From Iodobacter fluviatilis (lineage in GTDB: Bacteria; Pseudomonadota; Gammaproteobacteria; Burkholderiales; Chitinibacteraceae), in the NCBI RefSeq assembly GCF_900451195.1, contig NZ_UGHR01000001.1, forward strand, positions 1,178,001 through 1,242,000: 64,000 bases of DNA, in the 5' to 3' direction. Below the pieces are notes generated by a model. That model ran no database searches. It was not told the DNA's origin and was given only the letters and a program-made list of their open reading frames with translations. Shown here in pieces: positions 17,381 through 25,376 of this stretch. The translations under genes and the position numbers were made by a program. How positions within the stretch are numbered: position 1 is the stretch's first letter; every line of letters starts with the position of its first letter.

Positions 17381-17421
17381 AAGCTTGGATAGGTTCAAGA
17401 GAACCTGCCGAGCTTTTTTTT
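17381..17421 (+). terminator. Rho-independent terminator
   Basis: AAGCTTGG (17381-17388) pairs with CCGAGCTT (17408-17415) around an inner GGTTC-aaga-GAACC stem, followed by T7. Ends the thermonuclease operon. Confidence 0.85.
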
Positions 17422-17532
17422 GTTTGGTTTAAGATAATTCTTGTTGCTTAACTGTGTATTAAATATGAAGACTTAATAAATGTGTAGCCATAAGAAATAG
17501 AGGACAATTATATTTTTCGTGTGGCGTTCAAA

Positions 17533-18075
17533 ATGGATAGGCGAGCATTTCTACAGCAAGGAGCAGGGGTGATTTTGCTCGCTAGTCCTCTTCAAAGTCA
17601 GGCGTCACCAACACAAAAGTTTTGGACTCAGGAACGGTCGATTTGGTTGACTCGACCCGAGAGCGGTGAGCAGATAAAAGAAACTTTTTGGGCTGATGGG
17701 CAAATTCAAAAAGATGGCTACATGAAGATTTGTCGGATTATGCGAGATATCCGGCAGAACCAAACTATTTTGATGCAGCCTGGCTTATTGAATTTATGGT
17801 GGGCAATGCAAGAAACAGTTGCTACATACTATCGCCGCCAGCCTGGTATTTTGCTATCAGGTCATCGAACAGTTAAAACCAATAATTCCCTAGAAAATGC
17901 AGCTAAACAAAGCCTCCATATTTATGGAGCAGCGGCAGACTTGCGTTATGAGCGTGTCCCTCTCCCTGATTTATTTAATGTAGCGAATTACTTCAAAGCA
18001 GGGGGCATTGGTTATTACCCTGGGAGTAAATTTATTCATATTGATATTGGCCGCCGCCGATTTTGGAAAGGCTAA
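17533..18075 (+). CDS. DUF882/M15-like murein peptidase (YcbK/MepK-like)
   Basis: 180 residues from ATG 17533 (an upstream in-frame GTG at 17521 is less likely). MDRRAFLQQGAGVILLASPL is a Tat-like export signal. The body has SGHRTVKTNNSLENAAKQS, LHIYGAAADLR and FIHIDIGRRRFW, the metal-ligand pattern (H...D...H) of the DUF882/YcbK peptidoglycan endopeptidases. A periplasmic wall-opening role for the neighbouring VirB9-like protein or transfer apparatus is plausible. Twenty-six bases before the next gene. Confidence 0.75.
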   Translation: MDRRAFLQQGAGVILLASPLQSQASPTQKFWTQERSIWLTRPESGEQIKETFWADGQIQKDGYMKICRIMRDIRQNQTILMQPGLLNLWWAMQETVATYYRRQPGILLSGHRTVKTNNSLENAAKQSLHIYGAAADLRYERVPLPDLFNVANYFKAGGIGYYPGSKFIHIDIGRRRFWKG

Positions 18076-18101
18076 TAAACCACTAATAAGGATTGTGGAA
18101 G

Positions 18102-19034
18102 ATGCAAAAGAACCTATGCCAAATCGCTGTTTGCTCTGCTTTGCTTGTTATATCAGCCGCTGCTCTGGCCGACTCAAGCTTTGTTGTTTCTGGTGATCAG
18201 CGAGCAGCCCCAAAGTTAGTTTATCAAGAAAATGGCAGTACTCATTTTGTCCTTGCGGAAGGTTCTTTGCCTGCAATCTTTGTTGTCGATGGCCAAAGCA
18301 CAAAGCCTGTGCCTTTTGAATTAGTGGGAAATGTGGCTGTTGTTTCAGGCTCTGCAAACCACTATATCTTGGCTGGTGAGGGGGGGCGATCAGAAGTTTT
18401 TCACTATGAGGGGAGGTCAATTGGGGGAGGGACCATTGATGCAGAAATGATCATGAGCCAAGCAAACAAACCGGCTGATGTTCAGGTGGCGAGTTCAGGG
18501 CCATCTAAAGGGCTAGCCAAGGCAATGGTTGCATATGAAAAAGCGAAAGCCGTGGGGTTTCGTAAAGTGCCTGTACAGGCTGCAAATGATCAAGGTGGGA
18601 TTTTGCCCGCGCTGGCGAAAGCCTCAAGCACTTCAACTTCTGTAATGGATGCAAATTTTACGTCTAGTGAGGCGGGTGTTGTGAAAGTCAACTTTGGGGC
18701 AAATGAAACTCAGATTGCAGAAGATAATGAAGCTGCTTTACTGCAAATTGTCAGTCATTGGAAGTCTAATAAATCGAAGCGAATTATACTGCGGGGGCGT
18801 GGAGACAACTTTGAAAGTGAGGCCGCTGCCCTTAATCGAGTTATTGAGGCGAGAAGTTTTTTGATTAAGCGAGGCGTTCATGCGTCTAAAATTCGGATGC
18901 TTAGCAAAGCACGATTCGATTACATTGCCAGTAATGATAGCGAAGAGGGAAGAAGCCAGAATCGCCGTATTGAGTTAGAAATGACTGATAGCAATCAATC
19001 TGCGGTATTTAAAGCTCGAAAAACTCAAGCTTGA
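18102..19034 (+). CDS. Exported protein with VirB9/TrbG-like N-domain and OmpA-like C-domain
   Basis: 310 residues from ATG 18102. Signal peptide ~1-24 (CSALLVISAAALADS). Residues ~25-110 (APKLVYQENGSTHFVLAEG then LPAIFVVDGQSTKPVPFE) resemble the VirB9/CagX/TrbG beta domain. The C-terminal ~100 residues (VVKVNFGANETQIAEDNEA, RVIEARSFLIKRGV, EGRSQNRRIELEM) are OmpA-like and should bind peptidoglycan. Operon with the murein peptidase. Probably an outer-membrane/wall anchor of a transfer or pilus apparatus; exact role unknown. Repeat copy 3 begins right after it. Confidence 0.7.
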   Translation: MQKNLCQIAVCSALLVISAAALADSSFVVSGDQRAAPKLVYQENGSTHFVLAEGSLPAIFVVDGQSTKPVPFELVGNVAVVSGSANHYILAGEGGRSEVFHYEGRSIGGGTIDAEMIMSQANKPADVQVASSGPSKGLAKAMVAYEKAKAVGFRKVPVQAANDQGGILPALAKASSTSTSVMDANFTSSEAGVVKVNFGANETQIAEDNEAALLQIVSHWKSNKSKRIILRGRGDNFESEAAALNRVIEARSFLIKRGVHASKIRMLSKARFDYIASNDSEEGRSQNRRIELEMTDSNQSAVFKARKTQA

Positions 19035-19042
19035 CAAGTTGC

Positions 19043-19510
19043 TTGACAAGCTCAGCCAGTATTGGCTAATGTTGGAACTCATACCTCACTATCTTTATCG
19101 TTTTTCAACGACGTGCGAGCTGAACACGGATAGACACACAGAAGGACTCCTGTAGTTCCTACTCAAAATCTTGCGCTTTCTGCAAGTTCGACATCTTTGG
19201 TATAGATGTGTGATTTCAAGCTGATCCTTGCCGCTTTACCTCGGCACTCCCTTCTACCCAAGTAAGACCATCCCTACGCATTTTTGATGCACTGGATGGC
19301 TTTGGCACGTCTTGTTTCGCTTAAGACCGCTTGCGGCCACGAAACCCACTCTCATCGCACATTGCGCACTAAACATCACCCGGATTGCACTAATCTCCCG
19401 GTGATTTTTTCTGCGTGTCGTCATGAGAGCACCCGCCAGGCTGCCGAGAACCTTGTTCTTGCAGCCTGGCCTTTAATTCCAGTGCTTGCTTCACGCGAGT
19501 ACTGAAAACC
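19043..19510 (+). repeat. Long dispersed repeat, copy 3 (plus orientation), with promoter
   Basis: Reverse-oriented relative of 10801-11303. TTGACA (19043-19048), 18-bp spacer, TAATGT (19067-19072), the box ACGACGTGCGAGCTG, ACACAG, and the same internal hairpins and conserved blocks down to CCAGTGCTTGCTT...GTACTG. It leads into the small ORF at 19598 and the exonuclease/recT operon. This is the only copy on the plus strand. Confidence 0.8.
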
Positions 19511-19573
19511 AACCCTTGTTGATTCAAGGGTATTCCAATAATGCGCATTCACATCCGTGATGCGCATTTTTTT
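19511..19573 (+). terminator. Leader hairpin and attenuator-like terminator
   Basis: ACCCTTG-ttgatt-CAAGGGT (19511-19531) is followed by AATGCGCAT / ATGCGCATT (19540-19568) and a T7 run. It is a complete intrinsic terminator between a promoter (copy 3) and its first gene, so transcription attenuation or antitermination is likely. Confidence 0.65.
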
Positions 19574-19597
19574 CATCTTTACGATAGAGGTTTAATC

Positions 19598-19687
19598 ATG
19601 CAAAGAACGATCGTTCTTAATGGGGCAAAACTAACAGAGCGTTTTCAAGGAACTGGTTGGGTATGTTTCCGAGTTGAAAAGGCTTAA
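19598..19687 (+). CDS. 29-residue small ORF
   Basis: MQRTIVLNGAKLTERFQGTG then WVCFRVEKA. AGAGG lies seven bases before ATG 19598, an excellent ribosome binding site. It is the first frame behind repeat copy 3 and the attenuator-like hairpin. Could be a small protein or a leader peptide; no homologue recognised. Confidence 0.45.
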   Translation: MQRTIVLNGAKLTERFQGTGWVCFRVEKA

Positions 19688-19815
19688 TTAAAAGTCAAAT
19701 CATGCCAATTTGATTGGTAAGTTTTAGTTTTTCCGTGCGGGTGCACATTTCTCCCGTGCGGCTGGCCGTGGAGAATATTTTTTAATATCCCTTCCAGCCA
19801 GGGTGGATATCCATC

Positions 19816-19947
19816 ATGAAAAAATTATTTGTCATCGCAGCCATTACCGTTGCATCGTTTTCATATTTTGCACAAGGCGCAACGAGCGCTGTTGCAGCTG
19901 CGAAGTTAAAGCATGAACAAGCCATCGCCCAAGCAACCGGCGAGTAA
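19816..19947 (+). CDS. Small exported protein (43 residues)
   Basis: MKKLFVIAAITVASFSYFAQ then GATSAVAAAKLKHEQAIAQA and TGE. The first ~22 residues are a clear signal peptide (Lys-Lys, hydrophobic core, small residues before the cleavage site), leaving a ~20-residue helical peptide. An inverted-repeat leader (19724-19808) precedes it. Similar tiny exported proteins occur in plasmid leading regions, but I know no function. Confidence 0.5.
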   Translation: MKKLFVIAAITVASFSYFAQGATSAVAAAKLKHEQAIAQATGE

Positions 19948-19952
19948 AACCA

Positions 19953-19985
19953 ACCCTCTTTGGGGCTCCGGCCCCTTTGGGCGGA
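19953..19985 (+). promoter_or_regulatory. Two-hairpin leader of the exonuclease gene
   Basis: GGGGC-tccg-GCCCC within an outer CCC/GGG stem, alternative to TCCGGCCC-ttt-GGGCGGA. Same layout as the other leaders, about 26 bases before ATG 20011. Confidence 0.5.
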
Positions 19986-20010
19986 ACCTCGTTAGCTCAT
20001 AGGAAATTTT

Positions 20011-20970
20011 ATGAACCTAAACGACCTTCCCCCTCTCAAGGCGGGTTTCTTTGATTCACCTGAAGATCTTTATCACTCAGATTGCCGTGCATTAAGCAGA
20101 AGCGATTTGTTGATTGTGGATCAATGGGGAACCGCATATCTCAAGCATAAATGGGATTCCAATACATCAACAAAACGAACACCAGCCATGGCGTTCGGAT
20201 CGGCATTTCACAAGGCGGTTTTAGAGCCTCTAAAATTTGCTGATCAATATTGCCAAGAGCCAGCGCGACCTAATGGATATGCTAATTCTGCTGAGGAGTT
20301 AAAACAGCGCTGTAAAGATGCTGGTTTAGCTATATCGGGAGCAAAGGCAGATTTAATTGATCGTATCCTTGAAGTTGACCCATATTTTCAGACATGGGAT
20401 CAACGAAGGGAGCAGCTTATTGGTAAGAAGGAGGTTATTTCTCACGAGGATTGGGATTTAATTTCTGGAATGCAAATCGCGTTACAAACTAACCCTGTTT
20501 TTGAAGCGATACGTGAGGGCTCCGTATTTGAGCAATCTATGTATTGGCAAGATGCAGATACAGGCATGTGGTTAAAGGGAAGAGTTGACATGATGAACCC
20601 CGAGCTTGGGTACATTATTGTTGATCCTAAAACTGCAGCAGATCCTCGGCCTCATCGGTTTCTTTATGAAGCTGATGATAAAGGTTACGACATGCAAGCC
20701 GCGATGTATGTTGATGGTGTAAAAGCTATTACAGGCGAAGTACCTCCGTTTATTTTTGCGGTGGTCCATAAAGAAGCCCCACATGCTGTTTATATGTACG
20801 AAGTCGATTCTCGCTATATTGAGCAGGGTCGTGATAAGTATAAATCAGCATTGCAGCAAATTAAGCAAAGTCAACTCACAAACCATTGGCCTACGACTCC
20901 ACGCAATATTAAAAGCTTGGAAGGACTAATTGCATTAGCTCCAATAACACGTCGTAAAAAAATAGGTTAA
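20011..20970 (+). CDS. RecE/lambda-Exo-like exonuclease (PD-(D/E)XK) with SAP-like insertion
   Basis: 319 residues. GSAFHKAV (63-70), E174 (FEQSMYW), KGRVDMM (D193) and IIVDPKTA (D205-x-K207) match the DUF3799/RecE C-terminal nuclease that resects 5' ends at double-strand breaks. Residues ~93-122 (SAEELKQRCKDAGLAISGAK, ADLIDRIL) look like a SAP DNA-binding helix-extended-helix inserted in the nuclease. It works with the RecT-like annealase two genes downstream and SSB, forming a plasmid-borne single-strand annealing recombination system. TAGGA precedes the ATG. Confidence 0.85.
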   Translation: MNLNDLPPLKAGFFDSPEDLYHSDCRALSRSDLLIVDQWGTAYLKHKWDSNTSTKRTPAMAFGSAFHKAVLEPLKFADQYCQEPARPNGYANSAEELKQRCKDAGLAISGAKADLIDRILEVDPYFQTWDQRREQLIGKKEVISHEDWDLISGMQIALQTNPVFEAIREGSVFEQSMYWQDADTGMWLKGRVDMMNPELGYIIVDPKTAADPRPHRFLYEADDKGYDMQAAMYVDGVKAITGEVPPFIFAVVHKEAPHAVYMYEVDSRYIEQGRDKYKSALQQIKQSQLTNHWPTTPRNIKSLEGLIALAPITRRKKIG

Positions 20971-20985
20971 TTTTAATTTACTCAT

Positions 20986-21014
20986 CCCATTGCGGGCCAC
21001 CCGCGCTGGGTGGC
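20986..21014 (+). promoter_or_regulatory. Two-hairpin leader of the small membrane protein gene
   Basis: GCCACCC-gcgct-GGGTGGC (20996-21014) is a perfect 7-bp hairpin; the preceding CCCATTGCGGG (20986-20996) can pair with its CCCGCGCTGGG core instead. ATG 21035 follows after a GGAG. Confidence 0.6.
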
Positions 21015-21034
21015 TGCTATTTACGGAGTCATCC

Positions 21035-21190
21035 ATGAATTATGCTGATGAATTAACAATATGTATTGGTGGTCTTTGTCTTTTTTTGTTGCCACTAATT
21101 GTTGCTGGGTTTATTCATGATTATCGACAAAAAACAAAAGATAATAAACAAAATTATCGATTGTTTATTAATCCAAGGAGGAATAAATAA
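21035..21190 (+). CDS. Small single-span membrane protein
   Basis: 51 residues. One transmembrane segment (ICIGGLCLFLLPLIVAGFI, ~9-27), then a basic cytoplasmic tail (YRQKTKDNKQNY...PRRNK). GGAG lies six bases before ATG 21035; the stop overlaps the start of the recT-like gene by one base (TAATG), so the two are translationally coupled. Function unknown. Confidence 0.6.
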   Translation: MNYADELTICIGGLCLFLLPLIVAGFIHDYRQKTKDNKQNYRLFINPRRNK

Positions 21191-22164
21191 TGACCGCCAA
21201 ATCAGAGTTGGTGGAGTTAAATTTACCTCCCGTGCTTTTTAAAACACTTCAGGATACAGTTTTCCCTGGCGCAACAGATGAAGCAATACGAATGGCCGTG
21301 GCATATTGCCAAGCTCGTAATTTAGATATTCTTTCTCGTGTTGTGTACTTAGTTCCAATGTATACAAAAGTACGTTCGGCAAATGGTTCTGTTACATCAG
21401 TTTTTCGTGATGTTGTGATGCCGGGTATTGCATTACATCGAATTAATGCAACAAGGACTGGGACATATTTAGGGTTAAGTGATACAGAATATGGCCCGCC
21501 AATTTCTACGGCATTCCCAGAGCATAAAGCTAATTTTATCAATGCTAAAGGTGATTGGGAAGAGAAGGTATATCCAGCTAGAACGCTTGTTCATCCTGAA
21601 TGGGTGAAAGTAGTTGCTAAGCGCTCAGTGAATGGGGTCGTTGCCGAATTTCCAGCTAAATTATTTTGGGCGGAGATTTATGCAAAGCTCTCAAAATCTG
21701 AACGGCCTAATGACACATGGATGAGTCGGCCATATGGGCAGGCGGATAAGTGTGCTGAAGCGGCAGCGTTACGCAAGGGATTTCCCGAGTGCTGCGCTGA
21801 TGTTACCGCAGAGGAAGCTGACGGGAAGGCGATTGAAGGTGAGTTTTCTCATGTGCAGGCAGGGGAGGATGAGCTCAAACCTAAAGCAAGTGCAGCAGAT
21901 ATTCTTCGGAATCGTACTAAGTCCGATGTAAAGAAAGAAGCCGCACCAGTGAATCAGCCAGAAGGTAGTAAAACTCCTGATGCTGGTACTCCTGAAAGTA
22001 ATGATCCAGAAGAGATTTTTAATGATTTTATGGTGAGGTTAAACGTAGCTGCATCAAGAGAAGAGGCTACTAAAATCATAAATTCAAGTATTAAATCGAT
22101 TCCGTCGTCTTATCAAGGAAAAGCAAAAGAAGAGTTTAAAAGAAAACTTTCTAATTTTGCTTGA
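21190..22164 (+). CDS. recT: RecT/Bet-family single-strand annealing protein
   Basis: 324 residues. The core AIRMAVAYCQARNLDILSRV, VYLVPMY, VVMPGIALHRINATRTGTYLG, LVHPEWVKVVAKRSVNG and GQADKCAEAAALRKGFPE is the phage recombination protein Bet/RecT domain (to ~residue 210). The tail is acidic and flexible. It anneals complementary strands after resection by the upstream exonuclease. Such genes are typical of plasmid leading regions. AAGGAGG lies 12 bases upstream. Confidence 0.9.
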   Translation: MTAKSELVELNLPPVLFKTLQDTVFPGATDEAIRMAVAYCQARNLDILSRVVYLVPMYTKVRSANGSVTSVFRDVVMPGIALHRINATRTGTYLGLSDTEYGPPISTAFPEHKANFINAKGDWEEKVYPARTLVHPEWVKVVAKRSVNGVVAEFPAKLFWAEIYAKLSKSERPNDTWMSRPYGQADKCAEAAALRKGFPECCADVTAEEADGKAIEGEFSHVQAGEDELKPKASAADILRNRTKSDVKKEAAPVNQPEGSKTPDAGTPESNDPEEIFNDFMVRLNVAASREEATKIINSSIKSIPSSYQGKAKEEFKRKLSNFA

Positions 22165-22178
22165 TATCAGTTTCATCT

Positions 22179-22205
22179 AATCACCCCGTAGGGGGTGATT
22201 TTTCT
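22179..22205 (+). terminator. Terminator after recT
   Basis: AATCACCCC-gta-GGGGGTGATT followed by T5, directly downstream of recT. Confidence 0.85.
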
Positions 22206-22327
22206 AAAGAACTATATTTGTGGCTTTTTAGAAAAATAGATTCTTCCTTTGCTCAATTTATTGAGGGCGCGACCTGAACGTCGGAAGAAACGCAGTAGGG
22301 GCAGTATTTTTCTGCTCAGTTATATCC
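22200..22327 (+). promoter_or_regulatory. Conserved promoter/hairpin element (second copy of the primase-type)
   Basis: Same element as 10022-10145: TTTTTCTAAA/TTTAGAAAAA inverted repeat, ATTCTTCCTTTGCTCAATT, GCGCGACCTGAACGTCGGA, AGAAACGCAG and a GAGCAG/CTGCTC-type element, then TATATCC. The block is almost identical over ~50 bases while the inverted-repeat arms covary. It precedes the two-hairpin leader and gene at 22390. Confidence 0.55.
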
Positions 22328-22329
22328 AA

Positions 22330-22364
22330 CCCCAACGGGCACACCACCCGTTGCGGCGTGGTGT
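22330..22364 (+). promoter_or_regulatory. Two-hairpin leader of gene 22390
   Basis: CCCCAACGGG (22330-22339) pairs with CCCGTTGCGG, which is also the core of ACACCAC...GTGGTGT (22341-22364). Confidence 0.6.
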
Positions 22365-22389
22365 TGTCTTTTTTATAAAGGTAAACATC

Positions 22390-22674
22390 ATGGCTGTTCA
22401 AGTACCTGAAGGTTTTGAAGCACGTATGGCCAATGTGTGTAAGCGGCTTTATACGTGGACTTTAGAGCACCCTGTTATTCATAAGGCAAGAATAGATATT
22501 GTAGAAAAGAATGAAATTATTCTTTTCTTTGGGAGTAAAGATGAAACCGCAATTGTTTCGTCTCATACGCTACCAAATCGTAAATTATATTACGATGCAA
22601 TTGAATTCAAACCTGTTCCACTCTCTCAGCTTAGTGATTCATATGATTCATTAATACAACCTCGTTTGATTTAA
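22390..22674 (+). CDS. Hypothetical protein
   Basis: 94 residues from ATG 22390 (AAAGG upstream; the frame before it overlaps the leader). MAVQVPEGFEARMANVCKRL, then a strand-rich part (ARIDIVEKNEIILFFG) and LPNRKLYYDAIEFKPVPLSQ. Not recognised. First of four short genes that end with ssb; probably one operon controlled by the element at 22200. Confidence 0.65.
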   Translation: MAVQVPEGFEARMANVCKRLYTWTLEHPVIHKARIDIVEKNEIILFFGSKDETAIVSSHTLPNRKLYYDAIEFKPVPLSQLSDSYDSLIQPRLI

Positions 22675-22686
22675 TGGAGAAAAATC

Positions 22687-23145
22687 ATGATGCGCGAGAA
22701 GCAAATCATTTTTCAGGATATTACATTTTCTGAAAATAGTAGAGGACAGCTGGCTGAGGCGCTTATTGTGGAATCAATGAGAAATTTGCATTTCGCGATA
22801 AGAAAAGGAAAACTCTTTCATGAAACGCTTATTTGGTTTATTGACCCGACAAGCGATTTAGATATGTGGGTTGATGCAATGAATAAATACCATCATTCGC
22901 ATAATCAGCCCTTACATGATGTCGATTTTTATAGGAACTTTGTTTGTCATTACTTTAAGGATGATATTCATAAGCTTTCAATTAAATATTTAAAACATAC
23001 TTTTTCACTGCTAAAAAGTGGTGATTTGATTTGTCAGTCTGAAATTTTGGATTGGATTTATGATCCAAATTCTGACTTTAAAACATGGTGTGGTTACGCA
23101 GATTTAGATTGTCGAAAAGGTATTTCGCTTTCGGATGAATTTTAA
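22687..23145 (+). CDS. Hypothetical protein
   Basis: 152 residues, not recognised. GGAG lies eight bases before ATG 22687. The sequence contains an internal near-repeat: ETLIWFIDPTSDLDMWVDAM (~55-74) and SEILDWIYDPNSDFKTWCGY (~119-138), with the pattern I-W/D-W-I/F-D/Y-P-x-S-D-x-x-x-W, suggesting a duplicated helical motif. Twelve bases after the previous gene. Confidence 0.65.
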   Translation: MMREKQIIFQDITFSENSRGQLAEALIVESMRNLHFAIRKGKLFHETLIWFIDPTSDLDMWVDAMNKYHHSHNQPLHDVDFYRNFVCHYFKDDIHKLSIKYLKHTFSLLKSGDLICQSEILDWIYDPNSDFKTWCGYADLDCRKGISLSDEF

Positions 23146-23189
23146 TCTACGGCACTCCCTTATTAAATACTTCTATTTTGGAATTTATC

Positions 23190-24053
23190 ATGAAATCTAA
23201 CCTTTTTATGCTTATCGTAAATCCAGCAGAATTCTTTCGTAATTTATTTGTAGCGGAAACACCTGCCAAAACGACTGCTCCTGAAGTATTAGAGCCTAAA
23301 CCTTCAACTCTTCGTCATCGTGTTGAGTTGCCTCGTTATTATTTTAACGAGGAAGATCGCCATAGTAATAAATCAAATATTTTTGATGGAACAAACTTTT
23401 TTAACGTTTGGATCCAGGAGGGAATGACCTTGCAAATGGAGGTTTCCACTACGGCAATTCGACGCACTTTATTGTGCGATGACTTTGTTCAAAAAAAATA
23501 TAACTTGTCCGAAAAACACGATATGGGTGTGATTGAAGTGACTGCTTTAATAACAGAAAAAGTTATTAAGTGGTTTTCACTAGAGCAAGTCTATGCAATG
23601 TTGGATGGCAAGCCTGATCCTACACTGCCTGAACCTGTTATTGTCTTACCCATTAATGAAACGATTAAAAAAATGCCAGAGAGTTATTCAGGAAGGCAGG
23701 ATGAAGTTGCTGAAACTGTGAATGAGATCCCCGCTGTAGCTGAAACTTCTAATCACAGTGAATCGACATTTGTTCGTCGAGGAACTTTAGAATCTTTTGG
23801 TGGGGATTGTTATAAACACAACCCAGAAGAGTCTGAATCTTTTTTCTTGAAAATTAATGGCCGTGAAATTTGGGGCGTTGATCTTGAACGGGCATTGGAA
23901 AAGTCAGGCGCAAAAGTAGGTGATAAAATTTCTCTTTCTAAAAATGGGAGAATTCCTGTTGTTATTAAGAAAAATATTAAATCGACTGACGGCAGTCTTG
24001 TTGTTAAAAACGTTAATTCATTCATGCAGCAGTATTTAATTTATAAATGCTGA
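23190..24053 (+). CDS. Hypothetical protein
   Basis: 287 residues from ATG 23190 (in-frame TTG at 23178 is less likely). Contains STLRHRVELPRYYF, TNFFNVWIQEGMTLQMEVST and a C-terminal strand-rich part (YKHNPEESESFFLKINGREI, WGVDLERAL, VGDKISLSKNGRIPVVIKK) that reads like an OB/KfrB-type plasmid domain; related segments end plasmid relaxase or primase proteins. Not firmly identified. 33 bp before ssb. Confidence 0.6.
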   Translation: MKSNLFMLIVNPAEFFRNLFVAETPAKTTAPEVLEPKPSTLRHRVELPRYYFNEEDRHSNKSNIFDGTNFFNVWIQEGMTLQMEVSTTAIRRTLLCDDFVQKKYNLSEKHDMGVIEVTALITEKVIKWFSLEQVYAMLDGKPDPTLPEPVIVLPINETIKKMPESYSGRQDEVAETVNEIPAVAETSNHSESTFVRRGTLESFGGDCYKHNPEESESFFLKINGREIWGVDLERALEKSGAKVGDKISLSKNGRIPVVIKKNIKSTDGSLVVKNVNSFMQQYLIYKC

Positions 24054-24086
24054 TTTGCAAACATAAAACATTCAAGGATTGTAATC

Positions 24087-24554
24087 ATGGCTTCTCTTAA
24101 TAAAGTAATTCTGATTGGAAATTTAGGTAAAGATCCTGAAAATCGTTTTCTGCCATCGGGTGGTGCAGTGTGTAACTTCAGTATTGCGACCACCGAAAGT
24201 TGGAAAGATAAAGCCTCCGGGCAAAAGCAAGAAAAAACCGAATGGCATAACATCACTATGTATGGGCGCTTGGCTGAGGTTGCTGGCCAGTTTCTAAAAA
24301 AAGGTTCTTCCGTGTACCTGGAGGGGCGTTTGCAAACCCGTAAATGGCAAGACAAAGCCACAGGGCAAGATCGCTATACAACTGAAATTATTGCCGATGA
24401 AATGAAAATGCTTGGTAGTCGTTCCGGTGATAGCAGCAGTGGAGTGGATGGCCAGCAAAGTAGTGGGCGGCAACAGCGTCCTGCTGCTGCAGCAACGCCT
24501 GCTTCTTCAGTTCCGAGAAACTTTGACGATTTTGAGGATGATATTCCGTTTTGA
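24087..24554 (+). CDS. ssb: Single-stranded DNA-binding protein
   Basis: 155 residues. OB fold ~1-110: [88 protein letters not shown]. Gly/Ser/Gln-rich linker and the acidic interaction tip DFEDDIPF. It coats single-stranded plasmid DNA entering by conjugation or exposed by the upstream exonuclease, and recruits partners through the tip. AAGGA precedes the ATG. Confidence 0.97.
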   Translation: MASLNKVILIGNLGKDPENRFLPSGGAVCNFSIATTESWKDKASGQKQEKTEWHNITMYGRLAEVAGQFLKKGSSVYLEGRLQTRKWQDKATGQDRYTTEIIADEMKMLGSRSGDSSSGVDGQQSSGRQQRPAAAATPASSVPRNFDDFEDDIPF

Positions 24555-24612
24555 GGTTTACCTCAGAGTGATTTCTATACATGAAAGTTATATGAAATCA
24601 ATTTATAGGCAT

Positions 24613-24640
24613 GGTAATCAACCTTTCGAGGTTGGTTACC
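24613..24640 (+). promoter_or_regulatory. Hairpin before gene 24671
   Basis: GGTAATCAACC-tttcga-GGTTGGTTACC: 10 of 11 positions pair. No T run follows, so it is more like the leader hairpins than a terminator; the preceding complementary segment seen elsewhere is missing. Confidence 0.5.
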
Positions 24641-24670
24641 CTGCGTGTTCAATAACATTCGAGAAATGAA

Positions 24671-24859
24671 ATGTCACTTGTTTCGTCTAGTGAAACTGGA
24701 TTGGTTGTAACAGTGAAGTTTAGCAATGATGGCTGGACATGTCGTGGCCACGGGCTTTCTGTTGCTCGGAAGCATCAAATTGATGCTAAGTCAGAATGGT
24801 GTCGTGTCTATGGATCACAGTTTGAGGTGAAGGAAGTAGTTCAATTCAAAGTGATTTGA
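24671..24859 (+). CDS. Small hypothetical protein
   Basis: 62 residues, strand-rich: MSLVSSSETGLVVTVKFSND then GWTCRGHGLSVARKHQ. Not recognised. Preceded by the hairpin at 24613 and GAGAAATGAA; downstream of ssb, same strand, and followed by a terminator. Confidence 0.55.
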   Translation: MSLVSSSETGLVVTVKFSNDGWTCRGHGLSVARKHQIDAKSEWCRVYGSQFEVKEVVQFKVI

Positions 24860-24897
24860 ATATGATTGAAACCATTTATGTTTATATGATTTACGAG

Positions 24898-24933
24898 CCC
24901 CAATAATTCTTTATGAATTTTTGGGGCATTTTC
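24898..24933 (+). terminator. Terminator ending the ssb operon
   Basis: GCCCCAA and TTTGGGGC enclose an inner AATT-type stem; TTTT follows. Confidence 0.7.
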
Positions 24934-25040
24934 ATTTGGTTGGTAACTATAGATGTCTTCTTGATTTTGAATTGTAGAAATAAAATGTAAAATATGGTTT
25001 TTATATTTATTAATTTTTAAAATATATATAGGGGAATAGT

Positions 25041-25376
25041 ATGCAACGATTTCGTGTATTCAATGATTATGCAGATTCAAAGTTAGTATTTTCTGTTCCC
25101 TGGGCATGGCTTGCAATTTGGCTTGTTAAGCGTTTTGGAAAAAAAGATGGTTACTATAGATTGGTTGATGGAAGAATTTCAAAAACTTTAATGGAATGGG
25201 TTCACTCTAAAGAAATAAATTTAACTGATTATGAGTTTGAATTAGATCAGATCCATTTAGGAGAAAATGGAAAGAGTTATTTAAATTCATCAGGAAGTTT
25301 GCACTATGGAAAAATGTATAGATCTGCTGATGGTTTGAAATTTAAAAATATATCAATGATAAAGAGTAATAATTGA
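25041..25376 (+). CDS. Small hypothetical protein
   Basis: 111 residues, AT-rich gene. Hydrophobic stretch SVPWAWLAIWLVKRFG (~18-33) followed by a polar, probably strand-rich part. It could be weakly membrane-associated. ATAGGGGAATAGT precedes ATG 25041. Stands alone; not recognised. Confidence 0.55.
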   Translation: MQRFRVFNDYADSKLVFSVPWAWLAIWLVKRFGKKDGYYRLVDGRISKTLMEWVHSKEINLTDYEFELDQIHLGENGKSYLNSSGSLHYGKMYRSADGLKFKNISMIKSNN

